Source: an uncultured bacterium (lineage in GTDB: Bacteria > Bacteroidota > Bacteroidia > Bacteroidales > Bacteroidaceae). From it: a stretch of 64,000 nt of DNA. The position numbers were made by a program, and so were the translations under genes. The notes beneath the pieces were generated by a model. The model was not told the origin of the DNA, ran no database searches, and was given only the letters and a program-made list of their open reading frames with translations. The stretch lies in NCBI GenBank assembly GCA_905215555.1, contig CAJMQU010000001.1:248001-312000 (forward strand), given 5' to 3'. Below, in pieces: positions 1-10,128 of this stretch; position 1 is the stretch's first letter; each line of letters opens with the position of its first letter.

Positions 1-127
1 CATGCACGTTTCCGGTTTCAAATACCGCGAAATCGCCGAGAAGTTAGGATTACCGCTGGGAACAGTCAAAAGCCGCATCTTCTTCACCCGTCAGAAGCTA
101 CAACAAGAACTGAAGGATTTTGTTTAA
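1..127 (+). CDS. ECF-type RNA polymerase sigma factor, C-terminal end (partial)
   Basis: Only the last 42 codons lie in the window; the gene enters from the left in the frame starting at base 2 and stops at TAA 125-127. The peptide contains a sigma-70 region 4 helix-turn-helix: YREIAEKLGLPLGTVKSRI followed by a basic helix. This is the -35-binding element of ECF sigma factors. Nothing about its regulon or anti-sigma partner can be seen. It converges on the sulfatase-GH16 gene, with a hairpin between them. Confidence 0.85.
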   Translation, partial: MHVSGFKYREIAEKLGLPLGTVKSRIFFTRQKLQQELKDFV

Positions 128-193
128 AGAGAAAGTGAATAATCTACGACTTATATAGATTCAGTACAGATTTTAGTTGTGTCAAATAAGAAT

Positions 194-228
194 ATGGGCA
201 GACTTGGAGTTAGTTCCAATCTGCCCAT
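194..228. terminator. Hairpin between convergent genes, likely bidirectional terminator
   Basis: ATGGGCAGA at the left pairs with TCTGCCCAT at the right, extended by TTGGA/TCCAA around a short loop. The T-rich flanks (TTTCTGCTTT on plus, ATTCTTATTT on minus) are modest. It sits between the stop codons of two convergent genes, as expected for a shared terminator. Confidence 0.7.
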
Positions 229-258
229 TTCTGCTTTATAAGGTACGACTTCAGTAGC

Positions 259-2682
259 TCAATAGTATTTCGCAGCCGGTGCTTCGTCTCCTTTATACTC
301 ATCATTTACGTAGACACGTATCCAGTCAACATACATGGCAGGCGTCGCGTCTTTCTTCCATTCAGCAGGGACAATGGCACCGGGCCAGGCATTCGGATTC
401 ACAGAGATACCTGTGCTGAAGATAAGAAAGAACCCCAGCGGATCATTCCAAGGCCAGTCAGTATTACCATCGTCACCTTTGCGATGTTCAAAGTAAGCCT
501 GCCCGTTGACACCACCCACGATACGGTCGGGATACCACTCCAGCCAATAGATATTCCACCGGGACATATCGGCAAGGTCGATCGTGGAAGTTACACTGCC
601 CGAACCACCTACCACACCGGCATAATGATTCTCGGAGTGCAGTGTGAAATGGGCGCGGTCGTTCAGCGTCCTCTTAGGATTCTCCAAAAGGTCGATTTCA
701 CCGTTCTTCGGCCAGGGACGGTTATTATTGCCCATAAACCAAAGGGCATCGTTAAAGCCTACGTAGGGAGTACGTTTGAAACGGATCTCAATGCGCATAT
801 TCTCGGTGAAATTACACCAGAACTCCTTACTTCCCGGCAAAGAAGTACGGTAACAGCCATGAGAATATTTCACCTTCTTACCGAAACGGTTATCTATCGA
901 GTCTTTCTCTTCCACACTCCAGATGCGCAAGACTCCTCCCTCCACTTTCGAGCATTTCCGGTTATCGACCTTTGCCGCACACGACATATGCATGCCCCTA
1001 TGCTCTATGAAACCAAGCGGTAGTCCCTTTCTGGTATCTTTATTATTAAACTCATGAGCTGTATAGAAATACCAGCCATCCGCCTTAGGGTGTCTGTCCC
1101 CTTCCTTTAGAGACAGCGCGTTCCCCGGATGATCATAAACCAACGTTTCATCATCTTTCGGCAATTTCCTCCCTACTTGTCCGCCATCAGGATAAGAAAC
1201 AAAATTACCGGTTCTTTTCAGAACAGGCATGGTGGCATGCTGTTCTCTCAAATAATCGCTTAACGTCTTCGCCAGTTCTTTTGTTTTATCCGGATAACCG
1301 GCAGATAAGTCATACTTTTCAGAAATATCGTCCGCCAAGTTATAAAGGCAATTCTTCCCGTTTTCGTAATAATGAATCAGTTTCCAGTCACCTTTCACTA
1401 TGGCACTTTGCGGCGCACCGGTGGTCTGTACTCTCTCGCCCCAGTTATTCGGATAATGAAAAAACAAAGCACGTTCCCGATTTCCGCCCTCTCCTTTTAT
1501 TTGTGCCATGAAACTTTGTCCGTCAATACGCTGCGGCGTTTGGTAATCATGCACTCCGGCAAGTTCCAGTAAGGTAGGAAAGAAATCTTCGATAATGACC
1601 GGCGTATCATTAACAGTCGAAGGTTTCGTTACATTCGGATAATAGACGATCATCGGTTCGCGTATTCCCCCTTCTTTCAATGAACCTTTACCTTCACTCA
1701 AAGGAAAGTTCTTGCCTGCACGGCCTATTGTATAACCACCATTATCGGACATGAAAATAACCACTGTGTTATCCGCAATCCCTTTCCGATCCACATAGTC
1801 CATCAAATCTCCCAAACTCTTATCCATTCCTTCCAACAAAGCGGCATATTGCGCCTCTTTGTGCGTAAGTCCCTTGTCAATATATTTCCGGTAGAAACGT
1901 TTGTCTGTCTTGAAGGGGGCATGTACGGCATAATGGCTCATATACAAAAAGAACGGGTTGGACTGTTCAAGGGCTTTATCCATAAGTCCCTTTGCTTCCA
2001 ATGTCAGGGCTTCAGTGAGAAAAGTATCCGTTCCATGATACTTCTCCAAATCCGGTACAGCCCATATCGCTGCCCATTCCGGTTTGCCGGATGCACCATA
2101 TCCTTCTTCACCCAGATAACTGCCCATAGCACCGGCAGCATGACCGGCGATATTATAATCAAAGCCAATTGTCAGTGGATCGGCAGCAGGGGTATCTATC
2201 GAGCCGAAATGCGCTTTCCCCACCATCATCGTTGTATATCCGTTCTCACGAAGCAGTTGTGGCAGGCACTTTGCATAGAAAGAATGTTTCAGGCCGGGTT
2301 CAGGACACAGACCATTATAATTCCATGGTTCAAAGTCCAATGTTTCATTCTTGCGGTCGGTCGGTGTATCTCTCTTCAAAGTCCAGTTCGTGACTTTGTG
2401 CTGCGTGGCATTTGCGCCAGTGAACAAACTGACGCGCGAAGGAGAGCTGATAGGACACGCATAGGCGTTCGTAAACCTGACGCCTTTCTTTGCCAGACGT
2501 TCCATATTGGGCGTCTCATAAATATGATTCAGTTCGGTGGTATCTTTCCAGAACGGCAGGGAGGTGTCCTGCCATCCCATATCATCAACCAGGAAAAGAA
2601 TGATATTCGGTTTTTGCTGTGCTGCGACATTGCCGGCAAGCAATGCCGCAGCGGCTATGGAAACAAGAGGATATTTCATCAT
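259..2682 (-). CDS. Secreted two-domain enzyme: S1 sulfatase fused to GH16 endo-glycosidase
   Basis: This 807-residue exported enzyme has an N-terminal signal peptide (about residues 1-21, ending AAQQ). Residues about 24-505 are an S1-family sulfatase, with metal-binding D33-D34 and the formylglycine motif S79-S-P-S-R83. The motif is Ser-type, so it needs an anaerobic sulfatase-maturing enzyme, which is not in this window. Residues about 545-797 are a GH16 beta-jelly-roll: GEIDLLE gives nucleophile E662, D664 and acid/base E667 in the beta-bulge spacing ExDxxE, and MYVDWIRVY is the usual GH16 last strand. It is the last gene of the PUL1 operon; the GH29 stop codon lies one base before its ATG-ATG start. 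The fusion suggests desulfation coupled to endo-cleavage of one glycan. Both domains are clear; the substrate (mucin-type poly-LacNAc or a sulfated galactan) is inferred. Confidence 0.9.
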   Translation of the reverse strand: MMKYPLVSIAAAALLAGNVAAQQKPNIILFLVDDMGWQDTSLPFWKDTTELNHIYETPNMERLAKKGVRFTNAYACPISSPSRVSLFTGANATQHKVTNWTLKRDTPTDRKNETLDFEPWNYNGLCPEPGLKHSFYAKCLPQLLRENGYTTMMVGKAHFGSIDTPAADPLTIGFDYNIAGHAAGAMGSYLGEEGYGASGKPEWAAIWAVPDLEKYHGTDTFLTEALTLEAKGLMDKALEQSNPFFLYMSHYAVHAPFKTDKRFYRKYIDKGLTHKEAQYAALLEGMDKSLGDLMDYVDRKGIADNTVVIFMSDNGGYTIGRAGKNFPLSEGKGSLKEGGIREPMIVYYPNVTKPSTVNDTPVIIEDFFPTLLELAGVHDYQTPQRIDGQSFMAQIKGEGGNRERALFFHYPNNWGERVQTTGAPQSAIVKGDWKLIHYYENGKNCLYNLADDISEKYDLSAGYPDKTKELAKTLSDYLREQHATMPVLKRTGNFVSYPDGGQVGRKLPKDDETLVYDHPGNALSLKEGDRHPKADGWYFYTAHEFNNKDTRKGLPLGFIEHRGMHMSCAAKVDNRKCSKVEGGVLRIWSVEEKDSIDNRFGKKVKYSHGCYRTSLPGSKEFWCNFTENMRIEIRFKRTPYVGFNDALWFMGNNNRPWPKNGEIDLLENPKRTLNDRAHFTLHSENHYAGVVGGSGSVTSTIDLADMSRWNIYWLEWYPDRIVGGVNGQAYFEHRKGDDGNTDWPWNDPLGFFLIFSTGISVNPNAWPGAIVPAEWKKDATPAMYVDWIRVYVNDEYKGDEAPAAKYY

Positions 2683-2683
2683 A

Positions 2684-4561
2684 CTACTTTGTCAGAATAC
2701 CGACTTCACCGATAGTTATGACACTTTTATTATTTATCTCCGACAAGGGTTCCAACTTGAAGTAACGGGCAGGATACGGTTTCCCGAACCGTACAAAGTA
2801 AGGTACAGGATTGTGCATGATGTTGCTGAACTCACCACTTGCCTCACATTTAGTCCACGACCGGCCGTCTAGACTGACGTAAAAAGCATATTTATAAATA
2901 GTTCCCGTTAAATCTTCTCCCAAAGAGGGAGCATAACTGAAACCTCTCACATCCACTTTATGCCCCATATCGACTACCAGCGGTGTAAGAGCGGAGGCAC
3001 GCCAGACAGTTTTCCGGTCTCCGTCAATAGCCGAACGGGAAGCCGCATTGCCACCAACCACCTTCCACTCAGCCACAGAAACATCACTGAGTTGCACTTC
3101 CGCACTCTTATCAGCAAGAGGTTCGGCATAGAACAACCCTACTGCAGAAATGTTAGCCATGCCACGGGCAGAGCGAACCGTAACGCGAATACGTTCCGGA
3201 CAAGTGTCTGAAAAACGGACAAGACGCTTATAACCCACTGTAGTGCCCTCGGCAACATGAATCCAAGAACCGTCCTTATAGGCTTCGACGAGGAAACTTT
3301 CAATACGTTGTCCCTTAGAAATATCTTCCTGAATCATAAAAGTATTTACCAGTGCACCTTTCTGTACATCATAGTGACGGACTGTGCCGGAAGTTCCGCG
3401 CCAGGCTTCATCTCCCTTCAGTACATAATTGCGTGCAAAAGTCTTCTTCAAATAACCGGAGAACTCCTTTAACCGCTGCACATCGCTCTCATTAATCAGC
3501 CCACGAAGGTCAGGCGGAATATTCAATAAAAGAACGGAATTATAGCCTACTGATTTGAAATAAATATCCGTCAGATGATTTAAAGACTTCACCTGCTTAT
3601 CCTGATCGGCATGATAAAACCAGCCCGGACGGATAGAAACATCCACTTCCGAAGGATACCAGAACAGTTCGGTAGCACGGGCCACGATATCACGTCCACC
3701 CAAGTCCTTTGCCTTTCCATAGATACCCAGTTTCTTGTTCTGCTCATCGGAGCGGGGATAAATGCCCGGAGCCAGTGCCGTGGCACTCCACTCGGTTTCA
3801 CGGCCGATACCTTTTTCATTGCCTACCCAGCGAACATCATCGCCCATAATGGCAGTGACGGCCTTAGGCTGCAGGCGACGGATAGTTTTCAGTATGGCAT
3901 CCCAATCGTAGATTTGTTTCTTTCCATTGGGGCCTTCACCATTAGCACCATCAAACCAGACTTCATGAACTTCGCCGTAATTGGTCAACAATTCGGTGAG
4001 CTGTTCAATAAAGAACTGGTTGTAGGCGGGAGAGTCACCGTAACAAGAGGCATTTCGGTCCCAGGGAGAAAGGTAGACACCGAACTTGACACCGTACTTT
4101 CTGCAGGCATCACGCAGTTCGCGAACAACATCGCCTTTTCCATTCTTCCAAGGAGAAGAGGCTACGGAGTGGCGGGTGGTCTTTGTGGGCCAGAGGCAAA
4201 AGCCATCGTGATGCTTCGACGTGATAATAGCCATTTTGAAACCGGATTCCTTAAGGGTACGCACCCATTGTTCGCAGTCCAGCTCCGTAGGATTGAAGAT
4301 AGCCGGATCTTCTGTTCCGTCACCCCACTCACTACCGGTAAAAGTATTCACACCGAAGTGTAGGAAAGCAGTCAGCTCCATTTGCTGCCACTCCAACTGT
4401 TGGGGAGTGGGAACCAAGCGAGAGGCCATGTCGAGTTTCTCTTCGGCAGTAGCATTAGCGGGAAAAGCGACGTGCTTTTCATAATAAGTCTCCTGCGCCT
4501 GTAATCCGGTGAGAATGGACAGGGAGAGGATAAAGGTTAGAATCTGTTGTTTCATAGGCAT
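2684..4561 (-). CDS. GH29 alpha-L-fucosidase (or alpha-L-galactosidase) with C-terminal F5/8 domain
   Basis: A 625-residue secreted exo-glycosidase with a signal peptide ending near QAQ (residue 23). The GH29 TIM barrel spans about residues 45-370, with the HFG motif near 68-70, KHHDGF at 116-121 and VWFDGAN, whose D204 is the expected nucleophile. The C-terminal 140 residues look like an F5/8-type (CBM32-like) beta-sandwich, probably for galactose-type sugar binding. The family mostly removes alpha-L-fucose from host glycans. Some gut Bacteroides GH29 enzymes act on sulfated L-galactose of red-algal galactan, so specificity is open. It is in the PUL1 operon between GH2 and sulfatase-GH16, probably acting in the periplasm. 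Confidence 0.9.
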   Translation of the reverse strand: MPMKQQILTFILSLSILTGLQAQETYYEKHVAFPANATAEEKLDMASRLVPTPQQLEWQQMELTAFLHFGVNTFTGSEWGDGTEDPAIFNPTELDCEQWVRTLKESGFKMAIITSKHHDGFCLWPTKTTRHSVASSPWKNGKGDVVRELRDACRKYGVKFGVYLSPWDRNASCYGDSPAYNQFFIEQLTELLTNYGEVHEVWFDGANGEGPNGKKQIYDWDAILKTIRRLQPKAVTAIMGDDVRWVGNEKGIGRETEWSATALAPGIYPRSDEQNKKLGIYGKAKDLGGRDIVARATELFWYPSEVDVSIRPGWFYHADQDKQVKSLNHLTDIYFKSVGYNSVLLLNIPPDLRGLINESDVQRLKEFSGYLKKTFARNYVLKGDEAWRGTSGTVRHYDVQKGALVNTFMIQEDISKGQRIESFLVEAYKDGSWIHVAEGTTVGYKRLVRFSDTCPERIRVTVRSARGMANISAVGLFYAEPLADKSAEVQLSDVSVAEWKVVGGNAASRSAIDGDRKTVWRASALTPLVVDMGHKVDVRGFSYAPSLGEDLTGTIYKYAFYVSLDGRSWTKCEASGEFSNIMHNPVPYFVRFGKPYPARYFKLEPLSEINNKSVITIGEVGILTK

Positions 4562-4634
4562 TATGTTATTTTTAATAAGTTGCTATAAACGGCAGCACCC
4601 GGCATGACAGAATGAGAAGAGTATCAGGCTCCCT

Positions 4635-7600
4635 TCACTTCAGCGGACGAACCGTAAAGCGGAACGTATATTCCTGTACAGGCACCCGATACTGAGGCAA
4701 TACACCGGGACCACAAGTAGCCGTACCCACACCCGCCTGCACAGCATCCAGATGCACGGTCACAACTCCTTCGCGCCGCAACTGATTGACATGCGTCGCT
4801 GCATCCAGGCATTTATCCGTAAAAGGAATAACGCTGAACTGGAACGGAGTATCAGAACAAAAAGCCAGCCCCTCTCCTGCCTCATCGGCAAGCTGCATCC
4901 AACGGACATCCGTACGGTTTCCCGTAGCTTGCGGACGGACATAATAATGGAACATACATTCTGCATCCGTATGATAAATTCCGATACGACCGGACTCATT
5001 GCGGTCAACATACGTTTCATGCTCCCCACGCCCCAGATAAGTAACCTGACTATAAGCAACAGGCATTTCAAACACAAGCCCCACACGTGCCAACGAAGTG
5101 ACGACAGTAGTATCGGGGACGAAGCGGGTCTGCACATCCAGCGTTCCGTCTTTCTTCAATGTATAGATAAAGGAAGCAGTACCGAGGCGCTCATCACGGG
5201 CATTCAGCAATTCCACCTCACTGCGTCCGCCACGGGCGGAAGTCTTGACGGAAAAGGCACGCTGTGTCAGTTTATCCAGCCCGGCTTTCTTCCATACCTT
5301 GGCGCCGCCTGTCTTTTCGCGATTGTCATTATCCGTTGCAGGACGATAGAGACTCAATATCACGGGAGAGGCCAGCATTTCTTCACCTTTATATATATAG
5401 GAGCGCAATGCACCGGTTTCCGGATCAATATCCATCTCCACTTTACCGGAAAGTTTCACTTCGGGAGCACGGTAGCTCCGGTTTCCGGCAAGTGCGAACT
5501 GATCATAAGCCACTTCATAGTCCGTGCCGATGAACGGAGCTGCCTCAACAGGTGTCCAACTCAGATTGAGCCAAGCTTCGCGGACATCGGAAGGCAGACG
5601 CACAGCACCTAGAGTAATTTCGACCGTAGCATGCGGGGCAGCATCTACCTGACGTGTACCGTCGGCAATCACTTTACCATTATCACCAACCACCTGCCAA
5701 TGCAAGGTGTAAGCATTCAGATTAGTGAAATCGTACCAGTTCCTGACGTTCAGGGTAAGTTTCTTACTGTCAACCAGTTTGGCCTTGATATATTGATAAG
5801 CCTTCTTCACTTCGAGCAGATGCGGATGCGGCTCACGAATGGCATTCACCAAACCGTTGCAACAGAAATTGCCGAAACTGGGGACATTCTTGGGGCCGTA
5901 GTCGCCGCCGTATGTCCAATACCAACGACCGTCGGCATCAATTTCGCGGAACGACTGATCGACCCAGTCCCAGATGCAACCGCCCTGAACGATCGGTTCT
6001 GTTTCGAACACCTCCATATATTCGCGCAGTCCGCCACAGCTGTTGCCCATGGCGTGCAGATATTCGGTCATGATGAAGGGGCGGTAGACTTTCGGTTCGG
6101 TCTGATGGGCATAAGCAAGAAGTTCCTCCACGCTGCGATACATGCGGCAATAAATGTCTGTGTTGTAGTTCTGCTCGGCACGCTCATACTGGATGGGGCG
6201 GGTAGTTTCGATGGACTTCATGTAATCATACGTCCGTTCGAAGTTGATGCCGTTGCCCGCTTCGTTGCCCAATGACCAGATGACGATGGCGGGATGATTC
6301 TTGCTGCGCTCATACATACGCCGGGTGCGGTCCATGTGGGCAGGCAGCCAGGTACTGTCCTTTGCCAGTGATGCTGGCCCATATCCCATACCGTGCGATT
6401 CGATGTTTGCTTCATCTATCACATAAAGTCCGTAGCGGTCGCAAAGCTGGTACCAGTACGGGTGGGTCGGATAATGCGAATTGCGCACTGTATTCAGGTT
6501 ATGTTGTTTCATCAGACGGATATCTTCTTCCATCAATTCTTTACTGACTGTACGTCCCAACTGAGAGTGTTCATGACGGTTGGCACCTTTCACCAACACA
6601 GGCACACCGTTGATGCAGAAACGTCCGTCCTTTATTTCGGAAGTGCGGAAACCGACGTTGCATCCTGTCAGATGCGTCACTTGTCCGGCAGCGTTCTTCA
6701 AAGCCAAGGTCAACGAATAAAGATTAGGATGTTCCGCGCTCCAGCGTTTCACGTCCGGCAAAGTCTGTTCGTCAAAGGTAATAAAATTACTCAATCCACG
6801 GCTCTTCAGGGAAATTTCTTTTTTCAATATTGTTTTTCCGGAAGAGTCTTCCAGGGTATATTCCAAAACAGATGTACCGTCCGATGCTCCCTCAACAGTG
6901 GCTTCGAGACTGAAAAGCCCCTCTTTATAGGTCTGTTTATCCAAAGAAGAAGTCACCTTATAATCGGAGATGAATTGACGGGGAGTGCTGTAAAGATAGA
7001 CATCACGTTCGATACCGCTCAAGCGCCACATATCCTGACACTCCAGATAAGAACCGGCACTCCAGCGATAGACTTCGAGCGCCACGGTGTTCTCACCTTC
7101 TTTAACATAGTCTGTGATGTCCCATTCTGCAGGAGTCTTAGAACCTTGATTGTAACCTAACTGATGACCGTTCACCCAGATATAGTAGAAAGAAATCACG
7201 CCTTCGCAGCAAATCACGATACGGCGGTTTTTCCAACCGGCAGGCACAGTGAAAGTGCGGCGATAAGAACCTACCTCATTCTCTTCATAGGGCACCAGCG
7301 GCGGGTTCTTCTTGAAGTTGAACAGAGGGGTATCGAATTCATAAGTCTCATTCACATAGATAGCGGTGCCATATCCCTGTCGCTCCCAGTTTCCGGGCAC
7401 CTCGATGTCCGCCCAACCACCGGTATAGAAAGAGGGTTTATAGAAGTCTTTCGGGCGACGATCGGGGTTCTTCACCCAATGGAATTTCCACTTGCCGTTC
7501 AGACTCATATAATAAGGTGATTGTTCATAGTTGCCACTCCGCAAAGCGTCCGGCGTATCATAAGGCCATACGTAAGCGTGCGGCATCAGTTTGTTCTTTC

Positions 7601-7694
7601 CGATAGCATACTGGCTCTGCCACTCGGGCTGTGCCATCATAGCAACAGGAAACGAACATATGGCTATCAAACTCAAAAGTATATTCTTTATCAT
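4635..7694 (-). CDS. GH2 beta-galactosidase, LacZ-type five-domain
   Basis: A 1019-residue exported enzyme with a signal peptide ending MMAQ (residue 22). The order is the full LacZ layout: sugar-binding jelly roll (about 60-235), Ig-like domain (240-350), TIM barrel (355-640), second Ig-like domain, and the beta-galactosidase small-chain domain (about 745-1015). The acid/base is E478 in WSLGNEAG and the nucleophile E544 in IMTEYLHAMG; NRHEH at 372-376 is also conserved. Full LacZ architecture argues for beta-galactosidase rather than glucuronidase or mannosidase. In PUL1 it would remove terminal beta-galactose uncovered by sulfatase and fucosidase. The gap to the GH29 gene is 73 bases without a visible terminator. 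Confidence 0.93.
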   Translation of the reverse strand: MIKNILLSLIAICSFPVAMMAQPEWQSQYAIGKNKLMPHAYVWPYDTPDALRSGNYEQSPYYMSLNGKWKFHWVKNPDRRPKDFYKPSFYTGGWADIEVPGNWERQGYGTAIYVNETYEFDTPLFNFKKNPPLVPYEENEVGSYRRTFTVPAGWKNRRIVICCEGVISFYYIWVNGHQLGYNQGSKTPAEWDITDYVKEGENTVALEVYRWSAGSYLECQDMWRLSGIERDVYLYSTPRQFISDYKVTSSLDKQTYKEGLFSLEATVEGASDGTSVLEYTLEDSSGKTILKKEISLKSRGLSNFITFDEQTLPDVKRWSAEHPNLYSLTLALKNAAGQVTHLTGCNVGFRTSEIKDGRFCINGVPVLVKGANRHEHSQLGRTVSKELMEEDIRLMKQHNLNTVRNSHYPTHPYWYQLCDRYGLYVIDEANIESHGMGYGPASLAKDSTWLPAHMDRTRRMYERSKNHPAIVIWSLGNEAGNGINFERTYDYMKSIETTRPIQYERAEQNYNTDIYCRMYRSVEELLAYAHQTEPKVYRPFIMTEYLHAMGNSCGGLREYMEVFETEPIVQGGCIWDWVDQSFREIDADGRWYWTYGGDYGPKNVPSFGNFCCNGLVNAIREPHPHLLEVKKAYQYIKAKLVDSKKLTLNVRNWYDFTNLNAYTLHWQVVGDNGKVIADGTRQVDAAPHATVEITLGAVRLPSDVREAWLNLSWTPVEAAPFIGTDYEVAYDQFALAGNRSYRAPEVKLSGKVEMDIDPETGALRSYIYKGEEMLASPVILSLYRPATDNDNREKTGGAKVWKKAGLDKLTQRAFSVKTSARGGRSEVELLNARDERLGTASFIYTLKKDGTLDVQTRFVPDTTVVTSLARVGLVFEMPVAYSQVTYLGRGEHETYVDRNESGRIGIYHTDAECMFHYYVRPQATGNRTDVRWMQLADEAGEGLAFCSDTPFQFSVIPFTDKCLDAATHVNQLRREGVVTVHLDAVQAGVGTATCGPGVLPQYRVPVQEYTFRFTVRPLK

Positions 7695-7731
7695 ATATGT
7701 TTTGCTATTCGAACTACGACTACAAGCTAAT

Positions 7732-10053
7732 TCATTCTACTATGATTTCATCAAAATAAATACGCGCTTCCTGTCCCGGACGTACATGAGTGAAAGGACA
7801 AGCTCCCGCCCCGTAGGCCACAACACGAATGTAGCGCGCCTCCCCGCCTACTTCGAACGGAATATCCTCGCGGAAAATACCTTCACGGAAAATTTCTTTC
7901 TTCGTGAATGCCCGCTCAGAGACTTTGCGATAATCTTTATCGTCCGCCGAAATCCATATTTCTATCTTTGCGGGCTTATGCACCGCCATACCATAATTGG
8001 TGATAGAGCCCAGCGTCAACCGGTTCACCATTTCAGATTTCTTCAGGTCGAGGGTGAAGGCAACGGAATCATTCTTCATCCACGAGCACCACTCGGAGTC
8101 GGTATATTTCAGACTTCCGCGCACACCGTTCACCAACCGGCCAATGCCGTCGGCGCCGGTGCTCTTTATCGCTTTCGCCGTTGCCGGATTCCACACGACA
8201 GGCAGTTCCAACGTTTGCCCCATCTGCTTTCCGGCGGCAAATGTAGCGGCTTTGAGAGTTTGGGTACCTGTGAACACCAACGGGCGGACATAACGGGCGG
8301 ACTGTGCCGTAGGCATAGCACCATCCATCGTGTAGCGTACTTCCACATCCGGACGGATACAATCCAGCTTCACCTCAAGATGCCCGTTCTTCGGCGTCAC
8401 CGTCTGCTGTATGTTGTACATGGAGCGGGCGTAGACGACACCTTTTGCTGCCAGATGCTCGTTGAAGCTGTCCATAGCCACCAGATACGATTTCCAGTTC
8501 TTACGTGCCGGTTTAGTCCAAGCCACCTCGGCCAATGCGGACAGCCGGGGGAAGAGCAGATAATCCACATCCTCGGGAACATTACAAAACTCCGTCCACA
8601 TACAGGCTTGCACGCCTATCAACAACGAAGCGGTCTTTGCCGACCAGTCTTTCTGTATCGGTTCGTAATCGTACACATCCTTCAAGGTATTGTTTCCGAA
8701 GTACGTCACCGGCTCAAACCATTGCGGGCCCTGATAGCGTATGAGATACATGATCCGTGCGGGCGTCATGATGAAACGGTGCCCCAGTTCGGCAGCTTTC
8801 AATGCCGCCTGTCCGTAGCCCTGCCAGCCCAAGATGATGAAGTCTTCGGGAATGGTAGCATTTGTCAGTTCGTCCCAACCTATCACCTCACGCCCTTTGC
8901 TCTGCACATAACGCGCCACACGCCCCATGAAGTAACCTTGCAGCTCCTCTTCATTCGCCAGTTTCTCCTGTTCCATCCGCGCCTGGCACAACGGGCACAC
9001 TTCCCAATGTGTCTTCCGTGCTTCGTCGCCTCCCAAATGGATATACTTTGAAGGGAAAAGTTCGAGCACTTCATCCAGTACATCTTGTAGGAAAGTGAAC
9101 ACACTGTCGTTTCCGGCACAGAAAATGACATCGGCATTCTCCCCACCCAAACCGGGCAGCACACCGATGTACTTATTCACCACCGGACATGCCAACAATG
9201 GATAGGAAGCCAGTGCAGCATTGCTGTGCGCAGGCATTTCTATCTCCGGAATCACTTCGACATGACGTTCCTGCGCATAGCGGACTATCTCACGAATATC
9301 CTCCTGTGTATAGTATCCTTTTTCCACCGTAGCCTCGCCCTGGCGGGGATTGCGGCGTTCCGAGAAGTTCTTGCCCGGACGGTCCACACGGCGTGAACCT
9401 ATCTCCGTCAGCAACGGGTATTTCTTGATTTCGATGCGCCAGCCGTTATCATCCACCAAGTGCAGGTGCAATTTATTCAGCTTCAGCATTGCCATGCAGT
9501 CGATGATACGCAACAGTTTTTCCTTAGGAGAGAAGAACCGTGCCACGTCTACCAGCAGTCCCCGATAGCCGAATCGGGGTTGGTCGTCGATGGTGACTGC
9601 CGGTACTGTCCAGTCGGTGTCGGTTGTCACTTGCACGCCTTCGATGGCGGCAGGCAACAACTGACGGATGCTTTGCAGGGCATAGAAGAAGCCTTGCATA
9701 CCGGCAGCATGGATATTGATTCTTTTCGACGTAATCTCCAGTTTATAGGATTCTTCCTTCATGGATGCATCCGTTGTCAGGCAGACATCTCCCTTCTTGC
9801 TTCCTACCTTTATGCGGGGATTGAATCCTGCCGCACGGGCGAAAAGTGCTGTAAGTTGACGCACTTCTACTGCCTGCGCTTCATTCTCCACAGCAAAGGC
9901 TGTCTTTGCCGAGAAGTGAAAGTTGCCCGTACCCGGTACCATGTTGGCCGGGCAGGGAACTAAAGAAAAGGGTTGTGTCAAGTTATCAGCTTGGCTGTTC
10001 GCCACTACCATGAGCAGAAAACATACCAATGTATACATAGTTCTATATCTCAT
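7732..10053 (-). CDS. GH20 beta-N-acetylhexosaminidase
   Basis: A 773-residue exported enzyme; the signal peptide ends near NSQA (residue 22), and M6 is an alternative start. A GH20b alpha/beta domain (about 28-155) precedes the GH20 TIM barrel (158-510). HLGGDEARKTHW contains the catalytic pair D343-E344 used for substrate-assisted hydrolysis. The C-terminal part has a chitobiase-type beta domain (about 535-610) and a final F5/8-like sandwich. It releases terminal beta-GlcNAc or GalNAc. In this operon that points to an N-acetylhexosamine-containing substrate, the strongest local argument for a host glycan rather than an algal galactan. Confidence 0.93.
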   Translation of the reverse strand: MRYRTMYTLVCFLLMVVANSQADNLTQPFSLVPCPANMVPGTGNFHFSAKTAFAVENEAQAVEVRQLTALFARAAGFNPRIKVGSKKGDVCLTTDASMKEESYKLEITSKRINIHAAGMQGFFYALQSIRQLLPAAIEGVQVTTDTDWTVPAVTIDDQPRFGYRGLLVDVARFFSPKEKLLRIIDCMAMLKLNKLHLHLVDDNGWRIEIKKYPLLTEIGSRRVDRPGKNFSERRNPRQGEATVEKGYYTQEDIREIVRYAQERHVEVIPEIEMPAHSNAALASYPLLACPVVNKYIGVLPGLGGENADVIFCAGNDSVFTFLQDVLDEVLELFPSKYIHLGGDEARKTHWEVCPLCQARMEQEKLANEEELQGYFMGRVARYVQSKGREVIGWDELTNATIPEDFIILGWQGYGQAALKAAELGHRFIMTPARIMYLIRYQGPQWFEPVTYFGNNTLKDVYDYEPIQKDWSAKTASLLIGVQACMWTEFCNVPEDVDYLLFPRLSALAEVAWTKPARKNWKSYLVAMDSFNEHLAAKGVVYARSMYNIQQTVTPKNGHLEVKLDCIRPDVEVRYTMDGAMPTAQSARYVRPLVFTGTQTLKAATFAAGKQMGQTLELPVVWNPATAKAIKSTGADGIGRLVNGVRGSLKYTDSEWCSWMKNDSVAFTLDLKKSEMVNRLTLGSITNYGMAVHKPAKIEIWISADDKDYRKVSERAFTKKEIFREGIFREDIPFEVGGEARYIRVVAYGAGACPFTHVRPGQEARIYFDEIIVE

Positions 10054-10128
10054 AAGGTCCTTTTTATTAGCTATGTGAATCAGGAGTTTAGTTAAACTTA
10101 GGATGAAATGAATTTGAATTCCACTTTA

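Noticed and set aside
1849..2715. Plus-strand 288-codon open frame opposite the sulfatase-GH16 gene
   Set aside because: Antisense shadow with Cys/Arg/Ile-rich composition.
7591..9051. Long plus-strand open frame opposite the GH20 gene
   Set aside because: It mirrors the minus-strand GH20 codons. The translation is His/Arg/Cys-rich with no domain, and the GH20 frame has full catalytic motifs.
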